30,143 nt of DNA from an uncultured Hungatella sp. Its GTDB lineage: Bacteria > Bacillota > Clostridia > Lachnospirales > Lachnospiraceae. This document shows positions 1 through 8,115 of this stretch, one piece after another (within the stretch, counting starts at the first letter, position 1; each line of letters begins with the position of its first letter). The notes below the pieces were generated by a model. It saw nothing but the letters and a program-made list of their open reading frames with translations, was not told the origin of the DNA and ran no database searches. A program made the position numbers and the translations under genes. Location: assembly GCA_910577935.1 (NCBI GenBank), contig CAJTOT010000029.1:14744-44886 (forward strand). Direction: 5' to 3'.

Positions 1-443
1 GTTTTCAGCGCCTTTCTGGCATCCCGCCTCATGGCCTTAAAATCCAGAGACTCCATGGAACGCCCGAAAATACGGCTCACAAGATTGGGCGTGCTGATCT
101 CCCGCCCCACTTTGATGTTCTCCGTCACGCTGAATCCGGGAATCAGCATGAACTCCTGGTGCACCATTCCGATACCCAGCTCCATGGCCTTTATGGGAGT
201 ATCGATCCTCGCCGGTTCTCCTCCCACCTCGATGGAGCCCTCATAGCCCCCGGTGGTGTGAATCACAGGCATTCCAAACAGGATGTTCATCAGCGTGGAT
301 TTGCCGGCTCCGTTCTCTCCCATGAGGGCATGAATCTCGCCGGGACGGATGTGGAGATTGACCCCTTTTAACACCCGGTTGCCGTAGTACTCTTTGGCGA
401 TATTGTCCATTTTCAGGACATAGGTTTCATTTGCTCTGTCCAA
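1..443 (-). CDS. Sugar/nucleoside-type ABC transporter ATP-binding protein, N-terminal part
   Basis: This is the N-terminal 147 residues of an ABC ATPase whose gene runs off the left edge of the window. The protein would energise uptake at the inner face of the membrane. Walker A is visible as GENGAGKST near residues 42-50, and the Q-loop region reads GMVHQEF. The layout is that of the two-cassette MglA/RbsA/YufO family; only the first cassette is in view. The chosen start is TTG at 441-443, with an AGAGG ribosome binding site about 8 bases upstream; a later in-frame ATG would lose conserved N-terminal residues. The lipoprotein gene at 634-1896 lies 190 bases upstream in the same orientation, so it is probably the binding-protein partner. 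The substrate cannot be told from this fragment. Confidence 0.88.
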   Translation of the reverse strand, partial: MDRANETYVLKMDNIAKEYYGNRVLKGVNLHIRPGEIHALMGENGAGKSTLMNILFGMPVIHTTGGYEGSIEVGGEPARIDTPIKAMELGIGMVHQEFMLIPGFSVTENIKVGREISTPNLVSRIFGRSMESLDFKAMRRDARKALK

Positions 444-551
444 GTCACCAACCTCTTTCTACATTTCATATGTTTATATTCTGCGCGCAGAACACGAAAT
501 CCACTCAAAAACCTTTGAAAGCCTTTGAGAGCAAAACTTCTATAAACAAGA

Positions 552-594
552 AGTTCTGCCAGCCGATGTCCGAAAGGCTCCCGCTGGCAGAACT
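552..594 (-). terminator. Intercistronic stem-loop between lipoprotein and ABC ATPase genes
   Basis: A perfect 12-bp inverted repeat (AGTTCTGCCAGC at 552-563 with its complement at 583-594, 19-base loop) lies just downstream of the lipoprotein stop codon. On the minus strand it is followed by a moderately T-rich stretch (TCTTG then GTTTT). It could be a partial terminator or an mRNA-stabilising hairpin that keeps binding-protein mRNA more abundant than the downstream ATPase mRNA, a common arrangement in ABC uptake operons. Confidence 0.6.
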
Positions 595-633
595 CCAGAT
601 ACCATCTTACATGATTCCGTCTTGTTTCAGTGA

Positions 634-1896
634 TTACTCAAATGTAACAAAATCGGACATTACCAGGAAATGATTCTCCTTTGTATTGCCGTTGTCATCA
701 ACATAGTAATCCATGGTCATGGAAGCGTTTGGCGTAAACTCTTTCGCGCACTCGTCGATGGTGTCCCGCAGAACCTGCTCGTCGAGGGTGCCGCTTGTCT
801 GACCCTCCAGAACCTTCTTCGCATACTCAACGCCTGCGCTGATGAACAGCATGTTGCAGGGAACGCCCCATGTGGATACGCGGCCGCCCATGTCGTACTC
901 TGTCACCTTTGCCTGAAGCTGCTCCATCATGTAGTCCACGTCAGCCTCATGTCCTGCCATGTCGATGTTCAGGGCAGCCGGGAATGCGTGGAAGGGGGAC
1001 GGACAGCACTGCAGGGAGTAGATCGCCCCGTTCTCGAACACGGAACGGATCAGAGGCTCCTGCATACCGCAGTTGGTGGTGAAGAATACCGTGTCCTTGC
1101 CGTACTTCTCAATCTGGCGGGGAACATCTTCCAGGATGAACTGCTGGGCGCCGGTGATGCCGGAGTCGCCGGTGGGGTCAGGAGCGGTGACATCTACCAG
1201 CTCGATGCCGTTCTCCGCGCAGTATTTCTTAAAGTTCTCGTGGCGGGCAACGATGAGGGCGTAGCTCATGTGACGCGGGAAGGAATAGTGGATCATGGTC
1301 TTGGCGCCCTGCTTCGCGGCCTGGGGCGGAAGAACAATGCCGCAGCCCGGCTCGTCAACCTGGAGCACGATGTCTGCCTTGGGATTGATAACCCCCGGGT
1401 CCTCGCCGGGAGTTCCCACGATAAAGATCATATCAGGACGGGTCTCCCGAACCTTGTCGATAGCTGCCGCCGTACCCGGAATCGCCTGGCACCAGATAAT
1501 GGCCTTCACGTCAGGGTCGGAAGCCATGGCCACCGTGTTGGAGATGACCGTCTCGGTCTCAGTGGTAAAATTATCCGGATACGTGGAGGTGACGATCATG
1601 TCCCCGTACTTCTCCTTCATCTTGTTGGCCTGAGTGATCTCCTCGTCGCCCTGGGACGCAGTGCCTGTGATGATGCCGATCTTAAAATTCTCTGCCGGCG
1701 CCTGTGTCTCAGCCGGAGCCGACTGGTCGGAAGAACCTCCCGCCGAGTCAGAAGAACCTCCTGCCGTGGTCTCCGTGGTGGCCGCAGCGGCTGTGGTGTC
1801 CGCAGCCGTGGTCTCTGCCGGCGCCGCTCCGCGGCATCCAGCCAGGGAAAGCACCATGGCTCCCGCCAGTGTCAAGCTAAGTAATCTTTTTTTCAT
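634..1896 (-). CDS. DUF3798 family lipoprotein, probable ABC-type substrate-binding protein
   Basis: This is a 420-residue secreted lipoprotein. Residues 1-21 form a lipoprotein signal peptide ending in the lipobox LAGC (Cys21), followed by a Thr/Ala/Glu/Ser-rich linker to about residue 68. The rest resembles the DUF3798 family: motifs such as FKIGIITGTASQGDEE and AIIWCQAIPGTAAAIDKVRE have the look of a periplasmic-binding-protein fold, and the length is typical. A strong AGGAGGAG site sits 6 bases before the ATG. Because the next gene is an MglA-like ATPase in the same orientation, I infer it is the extracytoplasmic binding component of that transporter. The ligand is unknown. Family assignment is confident; the role is inferred from context. 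Confidence 0.82.
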   Translation of the reverse strand: MKKRLLSLTLAGAMVLSLAGCRGAAPAETTAADTTAAAATTETTAGGSSDSAGGSSDQSAPAETQAPAENFKIGIITGTASQGDEEITQANKMKEKYGDMIVTSTYPDNFTTETETVISNTVAMASDPDVKAIIWCQAIPGTAAAIDKVRETRPDMIFIVGTPGEDPGVINPKADIVLQVDEPGCGIVLPPQAAKQGAKTMIHYSFPRHMSYALIVARHENFKKYCAENGIELVDVTAPDPTGDSGITGAQQFILEDVPRQIEKYGKDTVFFTTNCGMQEPLIRSVFENGAIYSLQCCPSPFHAFPAALNIDMAGHEADVDYMMEQLQAKVTEYDMGGRVSTWGVPCNMLFISAGVEYAKKVLEGQTSGTLDEQVLRDTIDECAKEFTPNASMTMDYYVDDNGNTKENHFLVMSDFVTFE

Positions 1897-1964
1897 TACT
1901 TTCTCCTCCTTTTTATACTTGGTTTTATCCCTTATAGAAAAACAGAATATAAGAGACAGCCAAA

Positions 1965-1991
1965 CTTTATTGCCGCTTTAATACAATAAAG
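1965..1991 (-). promoter_or_regulatory. 5' leader hairpin of the DUF3798 gene
   Basis: An 8-bp perfect inverted repeat (CTTTATTG and CAATAAAG, 11-base loop) lies between the predicted promoter and the start codon of the lipoprotein gene. It would form a stem in the 5' leader. No T-run follows it, so a role in mRNA stability or a protein-binding site is more likely than termination. Confidence 0.4.
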
Positions 1992-1999
1992 CAGTTCAA

Positions 2000-2028
2000 A
2001 TTATAACATAGACTTTGGACTTTGTCCA
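2000..2028 (-). promoter_or_regulatory. SigA-type promoter of the DUF3798 gene
   Basis: On the minus strand TGGACA (2023-2028) is separated by exactly 17 bases from a perfect TATAAT (2000-2005). The -35 box lies within the small palindrome TGGACAAAGTCCA, which could also be an operator. The predicted transcript would begin about 95-100 bases before the lipoprotein ATG. Confidence 0.7.
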
Positions 2029-2176
2029 GCAACATTTGTACGCGTTTCACGGATTTTCATAAAATTTGGATGAAATGAGAAAATTCGGAGAGGTTTTTAA
2101 ACATAACTAATGATGCCTTCCGCGCAGAATTGCCGCAATTTACAGTGAATGACAGCTGATTTTGCCGTTCACTGCA
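2029..2176. other. Intergenic region with small palindromes, no gene seen
   Basis: This is part of the 365-base gap between the DUF3798 gene and the first chemoreceptor gene. I see no coding signal. It contains a 13-base palindrome (AATTGCCGCAATT at 2128-2140), which may be a regulator site upstream of the lipoprotein promoter, and a 7-bp inverted repeat CAGTGAA/TTCACTG next to the receptor terminator. Confidence 0.45.
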
Positions 2177-2209
2177 AAAAGGTTCCGGGGCATATCCCCG
2201 AAACCTTTT
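2177..2209 (-). terminator. Intrinsic terminator after the chemoreceptor genes
   Basis: AAAAGGTT, one mismatch, CGGGG, a short loop and the complementary arm form a 14-bp-class hairpin that runs into TTTTTG on the minus strand, about 53 bases after the stop of the chemoreceptor at 2262. The opposite strand also ends in T-rich sequence, so it could work both ways. Confidence 0.85.
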
Positions 2210-2261
2210 CATTTTCCCGATGCTGCTGTTTTATCGCAGGCCAGGACATGGCTGCGCCATT

Positions 2262-4067
2262 TTAATACTTGTCGTTCATCTGATATCCTATATTGTCATA
2301 GCTGTAGTCCTCTGACGGAGCGCTGTAAGTGCTGACCGGCTCGGACACGGATGCCATCATAGAACCGCCGCCGGATCTCAGACGGAACTTTCCTACCTGC
2401 TGCTTCATAAGCTGGGCCTGGCTGGACAGCTCCTCGCTGGCAGCAGCGCTCTGCTCGGCTGTGGCGGAGTTGGTCTGAATCACGCTGGAAATCTGGTCGA
2501 TGCCTATGGTGATCTGGGAGATAGCCGCCGACTGGGTGTTGCTGGCCTCGGAGATCTTATCCATAAGCACGGTAACCTCTCTTGCCCCGGCTACCGCCTG
2601 GCTTAAAGTCTTGGCAGTCTCGCTGGCGATCTCAGTACCATTCTGCACCGCCTTGATGGAGTTCTCGATGAGAGCAGCCGTATTCTTAGATGCCTCCGCG
2701 CTCTTGCTTGCAAGGTTGCGGACCTCGTCAGCCACAACGGCAAAGCCCTTGCCTGCGCTTCCTGCCCTGGCTGCCTCCACCGCTGCGTTGAGCGCAAGGA
2801 TGTTGGTCTGGAACGCGATGTCTTCGATGGTCTTGATGATCTTTCCGATCTCGTTGGAACTGTTGCTTATGTCTTCCATGGCCTTGATCATGTCCTGCAT
2901 CTTGGAATTGCTCAGATCCATGTCATCGCCCACGGCGTTGACCTTTCTGTTGGCGTCGCCGGCATTATCCGCGTTCTCCTTGATCCTCTCAGAGATGTCC
3001 GAGATAGTGGCAGCCAGCTCCTCGATGGAACTTGCCTGCTCGGTAGCGCCCTGAGAAAGAGCCTGAGCGCCGCTGGAAACCTGCTCGGAACCGTTGGAAA
3101 CCTGCTCGCTGCTGGTGCTGATCTGTGTCATGGCCTCGTTCATGCGGGCCGCTATGGCTCTGAAAGAGAGAAGCACCTGATGGAAACTCCCGATGTATTC
3201 CTGCTCGCAGACGGAATCCACAGTCAAGTCGCCGTTGGCCATCTTTGCCAGGAACTGATTCTCGTCGTCCACAATCGCCCGCAGTTTTCTGATAACTTCC
3301 CGGAACTGATCCGCCAGTACTCCCAGTTCATCCTTTGACACATAAGTAATCTTCGCATCCAGATCGCCCTTTGCCATCTGAATAGCCGCCGCCTCGATCT
3401 CTGCCACAGGCTGGCGGATGCTGCCGATGATTATGGTGGAGAACACGACGCCGATCAGAATCACCACTACCATCAGCACCACCTGGACGATGATAGCGTT
3501 CCTGTAAGTATCATTGCTTTCCTTATAAGCGGCTTCGCTTCCTCTGGTATTAAAAGAAGCCAGATTCTCCATAGCCTGGGTCACCGCCTCATAAGCGCCG
3601 TTCCCCTCGTCACTGTCCAGGAGGGCCCACGCCTCCGCCGTCTGGCCGGACTGCACCAGGCCTGCCAGCTGACTGTCCACTTGCTTGTAAGCGTTCCATG
3701 TAGACTGAAGCGTCTCATAGAGCTGCCGTCCTTCTGCGGTAGATACGTAGCTGCCGTAGGAGGAGACATAAGAATCCATGCTGTTGATCTGCTGGGATAC
3801 CTTCCCGGAGTAGGTCTGCATCTTGGAATCACCGTCCGCGGTCACGTATCTCACTTCATAGAGCCTTAAATTAGACACTGTGGTGTTCATCTGATCCGCC
3901 AGAGTGTTGCTGGGCATCCACTTCTGCGCGATAATATTAGTCTGCCCGTTAAGACTGCCCATGAGCATAAACGATACGCCACCCAGAGCCAGCATACCTA
4001 TGAGGGCGACTCCCACCAGCACATAAAGCTTGGCTCTGATTTTCAGATTCTTAATTTTCTCTCCCAT
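2262..4067 (-). CDS. Methyl-accepting chemotaxis protein (4HB-type sensor)
   Basis: A 601-residue transmembrane chemoreceptor. TM1 is at about 14-36, a helical extracellular sensor of the 4HB_MCP type at 37-190, TM2 at 191-213, HAMP at about 214-266, and the cytoplasmic signalling domain at about 300-565. The hairpin tip that contacts CheA/CheW contains the near-invariant DIAFQTNILALNAAVEAARA. It would form arrays with the CheA and CheW encoded 4 kb away and be methylated by CheR. The C-terminus is a flexible Ser/Gly/Tyr-rich tail of about 35 residues ending in NDKY. A GGAGG site lies 10 bases before the ATG. It is the last of three receptor genes in one orientation and is followed by a terminator, so it is probably co-transcribed with the other two. 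The ligand is unknown. Confidence 0.95.
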   Translation of the reverse strand: MGEKIKNLKIRAKLYVLVGVALIGMLALGGVSFMLMGSLNGQTNIIAQKWMPSNTLADQMNTTVSNLRLYEVRYVTADGDSKMQTYSGKVSQQINSMDSYVSSYGSYVSTAEGRQLYETLQSTWNAYKQVDSQLAGLVQSGQTAEAWALLDSDEGNGAYEAVTQAMENLASFNTRGSEAAYKESNDTYRNAIIVQVVLMVVVILIGVVFSTIIIGSIRQPVAEIEAAAIQMAKGDLDAKITYVSKDELGVLADQFREVIRKLRAIVDDENQFLAKMANGDLTVDSVCEQEYIGSFHQVLLSFRAIAARMNEAMTQISTSSEQVSNGSEQVSSGAQALSQGATEQASSIEELAATISDISERIKENADNAGDANRKVNAVGDDMDLSNSKMQDMIKAMEDISNSSNEIGKIIKTIEDIAFQTNILALNAAVEAARAGSAGKGFAVVADEVRNLASKSAEASKNTAALIENSIKAVQNGTEIASETAKTLSQAVAGAREVTVLMDKISEASNTQSAAISQITIGIDQISSVIQTNSATAEQSAAASEELSSQAQLMKQQVGKFRLRSGGGSMMASVSEPVSTYSAPSEDYSYDNIGYQMNDKY

Positions 4068-4153
4068 AACATTTTTTCCTCCATTACCTTTTTGTGACTT
4101 ATCTCTTTAATCAGTCTCCGCGGGAATATGACAGGAGCCGACTAAATTCAACT

Positions 4154-5812
4154 TTAGTGATTCCTCAGCTGAAACTTGCCAATCAATGACTTCAGCATCT
4201 GCGCCTGGCCTGCCAACTCCTCGCTGGCGGCGGCGCTCTCCTCCGATGTGGCAGAGTTGGACTGGATCACCGTGGAAATCTGGGTGATGCTGTCCTTTAT
4301 TCGGTTGATAGCCGTCTCCTGCTCCCGGGAAGCGTCGGAGATCACCTTGATCTGGCTGGTCACCACTCCCGCGCCGTTCACCACGGAGTTGAGAGATTCC
4401 TGGGTCACATCCGTGAGCCTGGAGCCGCTCTCCACCATATGAAGGGTCTTATCAATCAGTTCTGTGGTGTCTTTCACCGCATCCGCGCTCTTGGCAGCCA
4501 GATTGCGCACTTCATCCGCCACCACGGCAAAGCCTTTGCCTGCGCTTCCCGCTCTCGCGGCCTCCACCGCAGCATTCAGCGCCAGAATATTCGTCTGGAA
4601 GGCGATGTCATCGATAGTCTTGATAATATGCTGGATTTCACCGGAGCAGGCGCTGATCTGCCTCATGGCCTCCGCCATCTCCTGCATCTGTCCGTTGCAT
4701 ATGTGAATCTGCTCTCCCACTTTATCTGCCTCTGACGTGGTTATGGCAGCGCTCTGAGCGTTGTTGTTGATCTGTTCCGTCACCTGCTCGATCATGTGCA
4801 TCAGATTGTCAACCTCTGATGCCTGCTCCGTGGAACCCTGAGCCAGGGACTGGGCGCCCATGGCCACCTGGTTAGCCCCTGAATCCACCTGGCTGGCAGA
4901 GCTGCGGATCTGTTCCATAATGCTGCTCTGTTCCCGGCTGATGGTCTCGATGGCTTTCTGAATCTGGACAAAATCTCCGATATACTCGATCTCGCTCTCG
5001 CTGGCAAGATTTCCTGCGGCAAGACTCTCAAGGACTTTGGTGATATCGGAAATGTACATCTTCAGATTCCTCACCGAAGTATTCAGAGTGGCTGACAGCT
5101 CGCCGATCTCGTTGTTGTCATTTATGTCAATCTGGAAATCAAGTCTTCCGTCCGCCAGATTCCTGCTCGCCCCCGTGATCACCTGAACAGGAGCCACGAT
5201 GCGCTTCATCACGTACACGAAAAGCCAGATGCTCACAACGAGGATGGCAATGACCGTGAAGAAAACCAGAACCTCAGTCCTGTAAACCCACCCGGACAAC
5301 CCGGACTGATTGTCAGCCACCTGCTGTTCCGTGATAGATGCCACCTGATCAAGGAGCGCCACCAGGTTGTCCACATTGACCTTGGTTACCTGCTGATACA
5401 TCTGCCGCGCCTGCTCCGGATCCGTCTCATTCATATCCAGAATTGTCTGGGCGGATTCGTGGATAGCCTGATGGATAGGCTTCATCTCCTCCATAAGCCG
5501 AAGGATCTCGCTGTCCTTGATGCCGGAAAGATCCGAATTGTAAAACCAGTTGCCCAGCACGCAGGTTTTGTAATCCTTGCTTCCCGTGAACTCCGTGCCC
5601 AGAGTCACCGCGGAACACAGATTCTCCACCCAGCCATAGTGGGCTTTCTCCGCCGTCAGGACCAGGCTGTTAATATGTGTGGCCTGTTCTGTAGATCTGC
5701 TGTATCCTCTCACCTTGCTCATGGCGCTGATGGTCACTATCCCGCTGATAATCACGCACAGAAATATCAGGGCAATACGTATCATAACCTGTTGTTTTAT
5801 ACTCTGTCTCAT
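4154..5812 (-). CDS. Methyl-accepting chemotaxis protein with predicted extracellular CZB zinc-binding domain
   Basis: A 552-residue chemoreceptor with TM1 at about 10-31, TM2 at about 180-201, HAMP at about 202-255 and a signalling domain with the DIAFQTNILALNAAVEAARA tip near residue 402. The sensor between the membrane helices carries the spaced pattern of a CZB (chemoreceptor zinc-binding) domain: H58-x2-W61, C84-x2-G-x-W89, and H114-x3-H118. That supplies the Cys and His residues expected to hold one zinc. In studied proteins such as TlpD the CZB domain is cytoplasmic; here the topology puts it outside. Known CZB receptors respond to zinc or reactive chlorine, so a similar stimulus is possible. 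Unlike its neighbours it ends abruptly (FQLRNH) without a flexible tail. A GAGGAG site precedes the ATG. Confidence 0.93.
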   Translation of the reverse strand: MRQSIKQQVMIRIALIFLCVIISGIVTISAMSKVRGYSRSTEQATHINSLVLTAEKAHYGWVENLCSAVTLGTEFTGSKDYKTCVLGNWFYNSDLSGIKDSEILRLMEEMKPIHQAIHESAQTILDMNETDPEQARQMYQQVTKVNVDNLVALLDQVASITEQQVADNQSGLSGWVYRTEVLVFFTVIAILVVSIWLFVYVMKRIVAPVQVITGASRNLADGRLDFQIDINDNNEIGELSATLNTSVRNLKMYISDITKVLESLAAGNLASESEIEYIGDFVQIQKAIETISREQSSIMEQIRSSASQVDSGANQVAMGAQSLAQGSTEQASEVDNLMHMIEQVTEQINNNAQSAAITTSEADKVGEQIHICNGQMQEMAEAMRQISACSGEIQHIIKTIDDIAFQTNILALNAAVEAARAGSAGKGFAVVADEVRNLAAKSADAVKDTTELIDKTLHMVESGSRLTDVTQESLNSVVNGAGVVTSQIKVISDASREQETAINRIKDSITQISTVIQSNSATSEESAAASEELAGQAQMLKSLIGKFQLRNH

Positions 5813-5848
5813 GTTTTTCTCCTCAACTTAAGAACTTAAAGTAACACC

Positions 5849-5880
5849 AATGTACGGAGACATTCATGCCTCCGTACATT
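5849..5880 (-). terminator. Stem-loop between two chemoreceptor genes
   Basis: A perfect 11-bp inverted repeat (AATGTACGGAG at 5849-5859 and its complement at 5870-5880, 10-base loop) sits in the 104-base gap between receptor genes. On the minus strand the following sequence, GGTGTTACTTT, is only weakly T-rich, so this is more likely a leaky terminator or an mRNA-stability element than a full stop. Confidence 0.5.
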
Positions 5881-5916
5881 ATAATCACAGCCGGTCAGCG
5901 AAGCCTTCCGGCAGCA

Positions 5917-7704
5917 TCAATACTTCCCGTCATCTCCATATGAATTGAAGGAAACAGACTGGGTGTCAGCGGCCGTATAACCGCCGGCATACTGAGGCGT
6001 CACGGGAGCCGCGCCGGCATCGCCTTCCAGTTTAAACCGTCTCACCAGTTCCTTCATAATCTGGGCCTGGCTGGACAGCTCCTCGCTGGCAGCCGCGCTC
6101 TCCTGGGAAGTTGCCGAGTTGGTCTGAACCACACTGGATATCTGGTCAATGCCAACAGTGATCTGGCTGATGGCGTCAGCCTGCTCCCGGGAAGCCCTGG
6201 CGATGGAATCCATCATCTCCGTGGCCTCCTGGATGCCTGTCATAACCTGCTCCAAAGCGTTGGCCGTCTCGTCGGCGATCCGCTTTCCGTTCTCCACTGC
6301 CGAGAGGGAGTTCTCAATGAGCACCGCCGTGTTCTTGGAAGCCTCGGCGGACTTACTGGCCAGGTTGCGCACCTCGTCCGCCACCACGGCGAAGCCCTTT
6401 CCGGCCGCTCCTGCCCTGGCCGCCTCAACAGCCGCGTTCAGCGCCAGAATGTTGGTCTGGAAGGCGATATCTTCTATGGTCTTGATAATCTTTCCGATCT
6501 CGCCGGAGGAAGCGTTGATATCCGCCATGGCGGCCAGCATATCCTGCATCATGCGGTTGCCCTCTCCGGCAACCTCGCTGACCATAACCGACTTTCTGCT
6601 TGCCTCCTGGGCCCCCCGGGCGTTCTCGTTGATCCGGGTGGAGATATCATTAATGGACGCGGCCAGCTCTTCCACGGAAGAGGCCTGCTCCGTAGCCCCC
6701 TGGGAAAGAGCCTGGGCGCCGGAGGACACCTGATCGGAACCGGAAGCCACCTGGTTGGCGGACTGGTTCAGAGTGGTCATGGTGCTGTTTAAGCTGCTCT
6801 TAATTCCTCTCATGGCCTGAAGAATCTTCTGATAGTCGCCGATGTACATGCTCCGGTCCTTGGACATGGCGGCAAAATCCCCTCCCGCCATCGCCGTCAG
6901 TATCACCTCGATATCCTTGATGATCCTGCTGATGCCGGAGGTCATGCTGTTCATCTCATCCGCCATCTCGCCGAACTCGTCACCCGACGTGTAATCGATG
7001 TCCACGGAAAGGCTGCCCTTTGCCACTTCCACCATGGCAGCCTGAATCTTCTTGACAGGAATCAGAATGTTGCCTGTCAGGTTCAGAGCGATAAACACCG
7101 TGAGGAGGAACGCCACGGCAGCCACCGCCACAGTCACCGCGATAAGCATGGACTGAAGGCTCATAGCCTCCTGGTAGCTGGTCTGGCTCGCTCTTCCCAT
7201 CTGGACAAATGCCCTCTCCAGAGTCTCCACAAAATTCTCTATCTGAGGATTGTACTCTGTAAGCACCAGGGCCTGGGCCGCGGCGTTGCTTTCCGGAGTA
7301 TTCTGGTTAATGTAGTCTATAATCTGAAGCCTTGTAGCCTTGTTGGCGTCCAGACCGCTCTCAAATTCCCTGAGCAGAGACACATCCCCCTTGTAGCTGG
7401 CAAATATGCTGTCAAGCTCGTCATGGACCAGGTCCATGTTCTCATTAACCGTGCCGACTCGCTGCGCCTTCTCCGCGGGGTCTGACTCCATCACCGCCAG
7501 CATCAGCTCCTTCAAGGCCCCCTGCATCTTTAGCTGTATCTCGTACACGCTGGACACGGCTTTATAGTCATAGCTGTAAAAATCCCGGTAGCTGGCCCTC
7601 GCCCTGGCGATCCCGATGGTTCCCACCACCACGGACACCAGGAACAGTATCAGGATAGACCCGAATGATACTATGAATTTCTTGCCGACCTTTAAGTTCT
7701 TCAT
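5917..7704 (-). CDS. Methyl-accepting chemotaxis protein (4HB-type sensor)
   Basis: A 595-residue chemoreceptor and the first gene of the receptor cluster. TM1 spans about 10-32, followed by a helical sensor of 4HB type, TM2 at about 187-210, HAMP to about 265, and a signalling domain carrying DIAFQTNILALNAAVEAARA. Its domain order and signalling core closely match the receptor at 2262-4067, and both end in flexible Tyr-containing tails; this one ends DDGKY. An AGGAGG site lies 7 bases before the ATG. Two SigD-type promoters facing it lie at 7812-7838 and 7870-7896, which implies co-regulation with motility. The sensed ligand cannot be predicted. Confidence 0.95.
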   Translation of the reverse strand: MKNLKVGKKFIVSFGSILILFLVSVVVGTIGIARARASYRDFYSYDYKAVSSVYEIQLKMQGALKELMLAVMESDPAEKAQRVGTVNENMDLVHDELDSIFASYKGDVSLLREFESGLDANKATRLQIIDYINQNTPESNAAAQALVLTEYNPQIENFVETLERAFVQMGRASQTSYQEAMSLQSMLIAVTVAVAAVAFLLTVFIALNLTGNILIPVKKIQAAMVEVAKGSLSVDIDYTSGDEFGEMADEMNSMTSGISRIIKDIEVILTAMAGGDFAAMSKDRSMYIGDYQKILQAMRGIKSSLNSTMTTLNQSANQVASGSDQVSSGAQALSQGATEQASSVEELAASINDISTRINENARGAQEASRKSVMVSEVAGEGNRMMQDMLAAMADINASSGEIGKIIKTIEDIAFQTNILALNAAVEAARAGAAGKGFAVVADEVRNLASKSAEASKNTAVLIENSLSAVENGKRIADETANALEQVMTGIQEATEMMDSIARASREQADAISQITVGIDQISSVVQTNSATSQESAAASEELSSQAQIMKELVRRFKLEGDAGAAPVTPQYAGGYTAADTQSVSFNSYGDDGKY

Positions 7705-7811
7705 TTGTTGCTCCTCCTTAATTGAGTCTTTTTAACTCCCCCCCGTCTCCTGACCGGTCTCCGACCCGTCTGATCGGAGGCCGGGGACATCGTCACGCAC
7801 TCCTTATAAAT

Positions 7812-7838
7812 ACATCGGCGGTTTTATCTTTTTTATAA
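7812..7838 (-). promoter_or_regulatory. SigD (sigma-28)-type promoter, receptor-proximal
   Basis: On the minus strand the layout is TTAT-N15-GCCGATGT. The spacing is that of the flagellar sigma factor consensus TAAA-N15-GCCGATAA, and six of eight -10 bases match. It points at the chemoreceptor gene ending at 7704, giving a leader of about 100 bases. That leader contains an imperfect GC-rich hairpin (CTCCGA/TCGGAG, roughly 7743-7787). Confidence 0.55.
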
Positions 7839-7869
7839 CACCTCTCCCAATTTTAATTTTTGTTCACAT

Positions 7870-7896
7870 ATATCGGCAGATTTTGAAAAAAAATAA
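7870..7896 (-). promoter_or_regulatory. SigD (sigma-28)-type promoter, receptor-distal
   Basis: On the minus strand the layout is TTAT-N15-GCCGATAT, with seven of eight -10 bases matching GCCGATAA. It lies 58 bases upstream of a second copy with the same layout and orientation, so the receptor operon may have tandem motility promoters. Confidence 0.6.
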
Positions 7897-7924
7897 CCCT
7901 TTTGCGTAATTTTTTTTAAAACCC

Positions 7925-7951
7925 TTAATAATTTTCAAATTCCGCCGATAA
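7925..7951 (+). promoter_or_regulatory. SigD (sigma-28)-type promoter of the cheA operon
   Basis: TTAA (7925-7928), a 15-base spacer and a perfect GCCGATAA (7944-7951) on the plus strand closely match the flagellar/chemotaxis sigma consensus. The transcript would start about 155 bases before cheA and include the hairpins at 7995-8032 and 8045-8066. Confidence 0.8.
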
Positions 7952-7994
7952 AAGTATTAGTGTGTTGCGGTCTGCCGTATTTTGCAGACTTGTC

Positions 7995-8032
7995 GGCCGG
8001 ATATCCTCCCTTTGACGGCTGGATATCCGGCC
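7995..8032 (+). promoter_or_regulatory. Leader hairpin of the cheA operon
   Basis: A perfect 12-bp inverted repeat (GGCCGGATATCC and its complement, 14-base loop) lies in the predicted cheA leader. A second stem (GCCAAG/CTTGGC, 8045-8066) follows. Neither has a T-run. I do not recognise a known riboswitch; in particular the conserved c-di-GMP-I core is not evident. Confidence 0.5.
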
Positions 8033-8115
8033 CCGTGGGCAGTCGCCAAGGCCGGGCCGGCTTGGCTTTGGCCCGTCGTCTTCACGAGAATAAAAAAGGA
8101 TAGGTGGTGTATAGA

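Noticed and set aside
670..1884. A 404-codon open frame on the plus strand
   Set aside because: It is antisense to the DUF3798 gene, rich in Arg/His/Val from reversed codons, with no ribosome binding site or recognisable domain.
7952..8103. Possible c-di-GMP riboswitch in the cheA leader
   Set aside because: The leader has stable stems, but I cannot find the conserved GEMM-I core.
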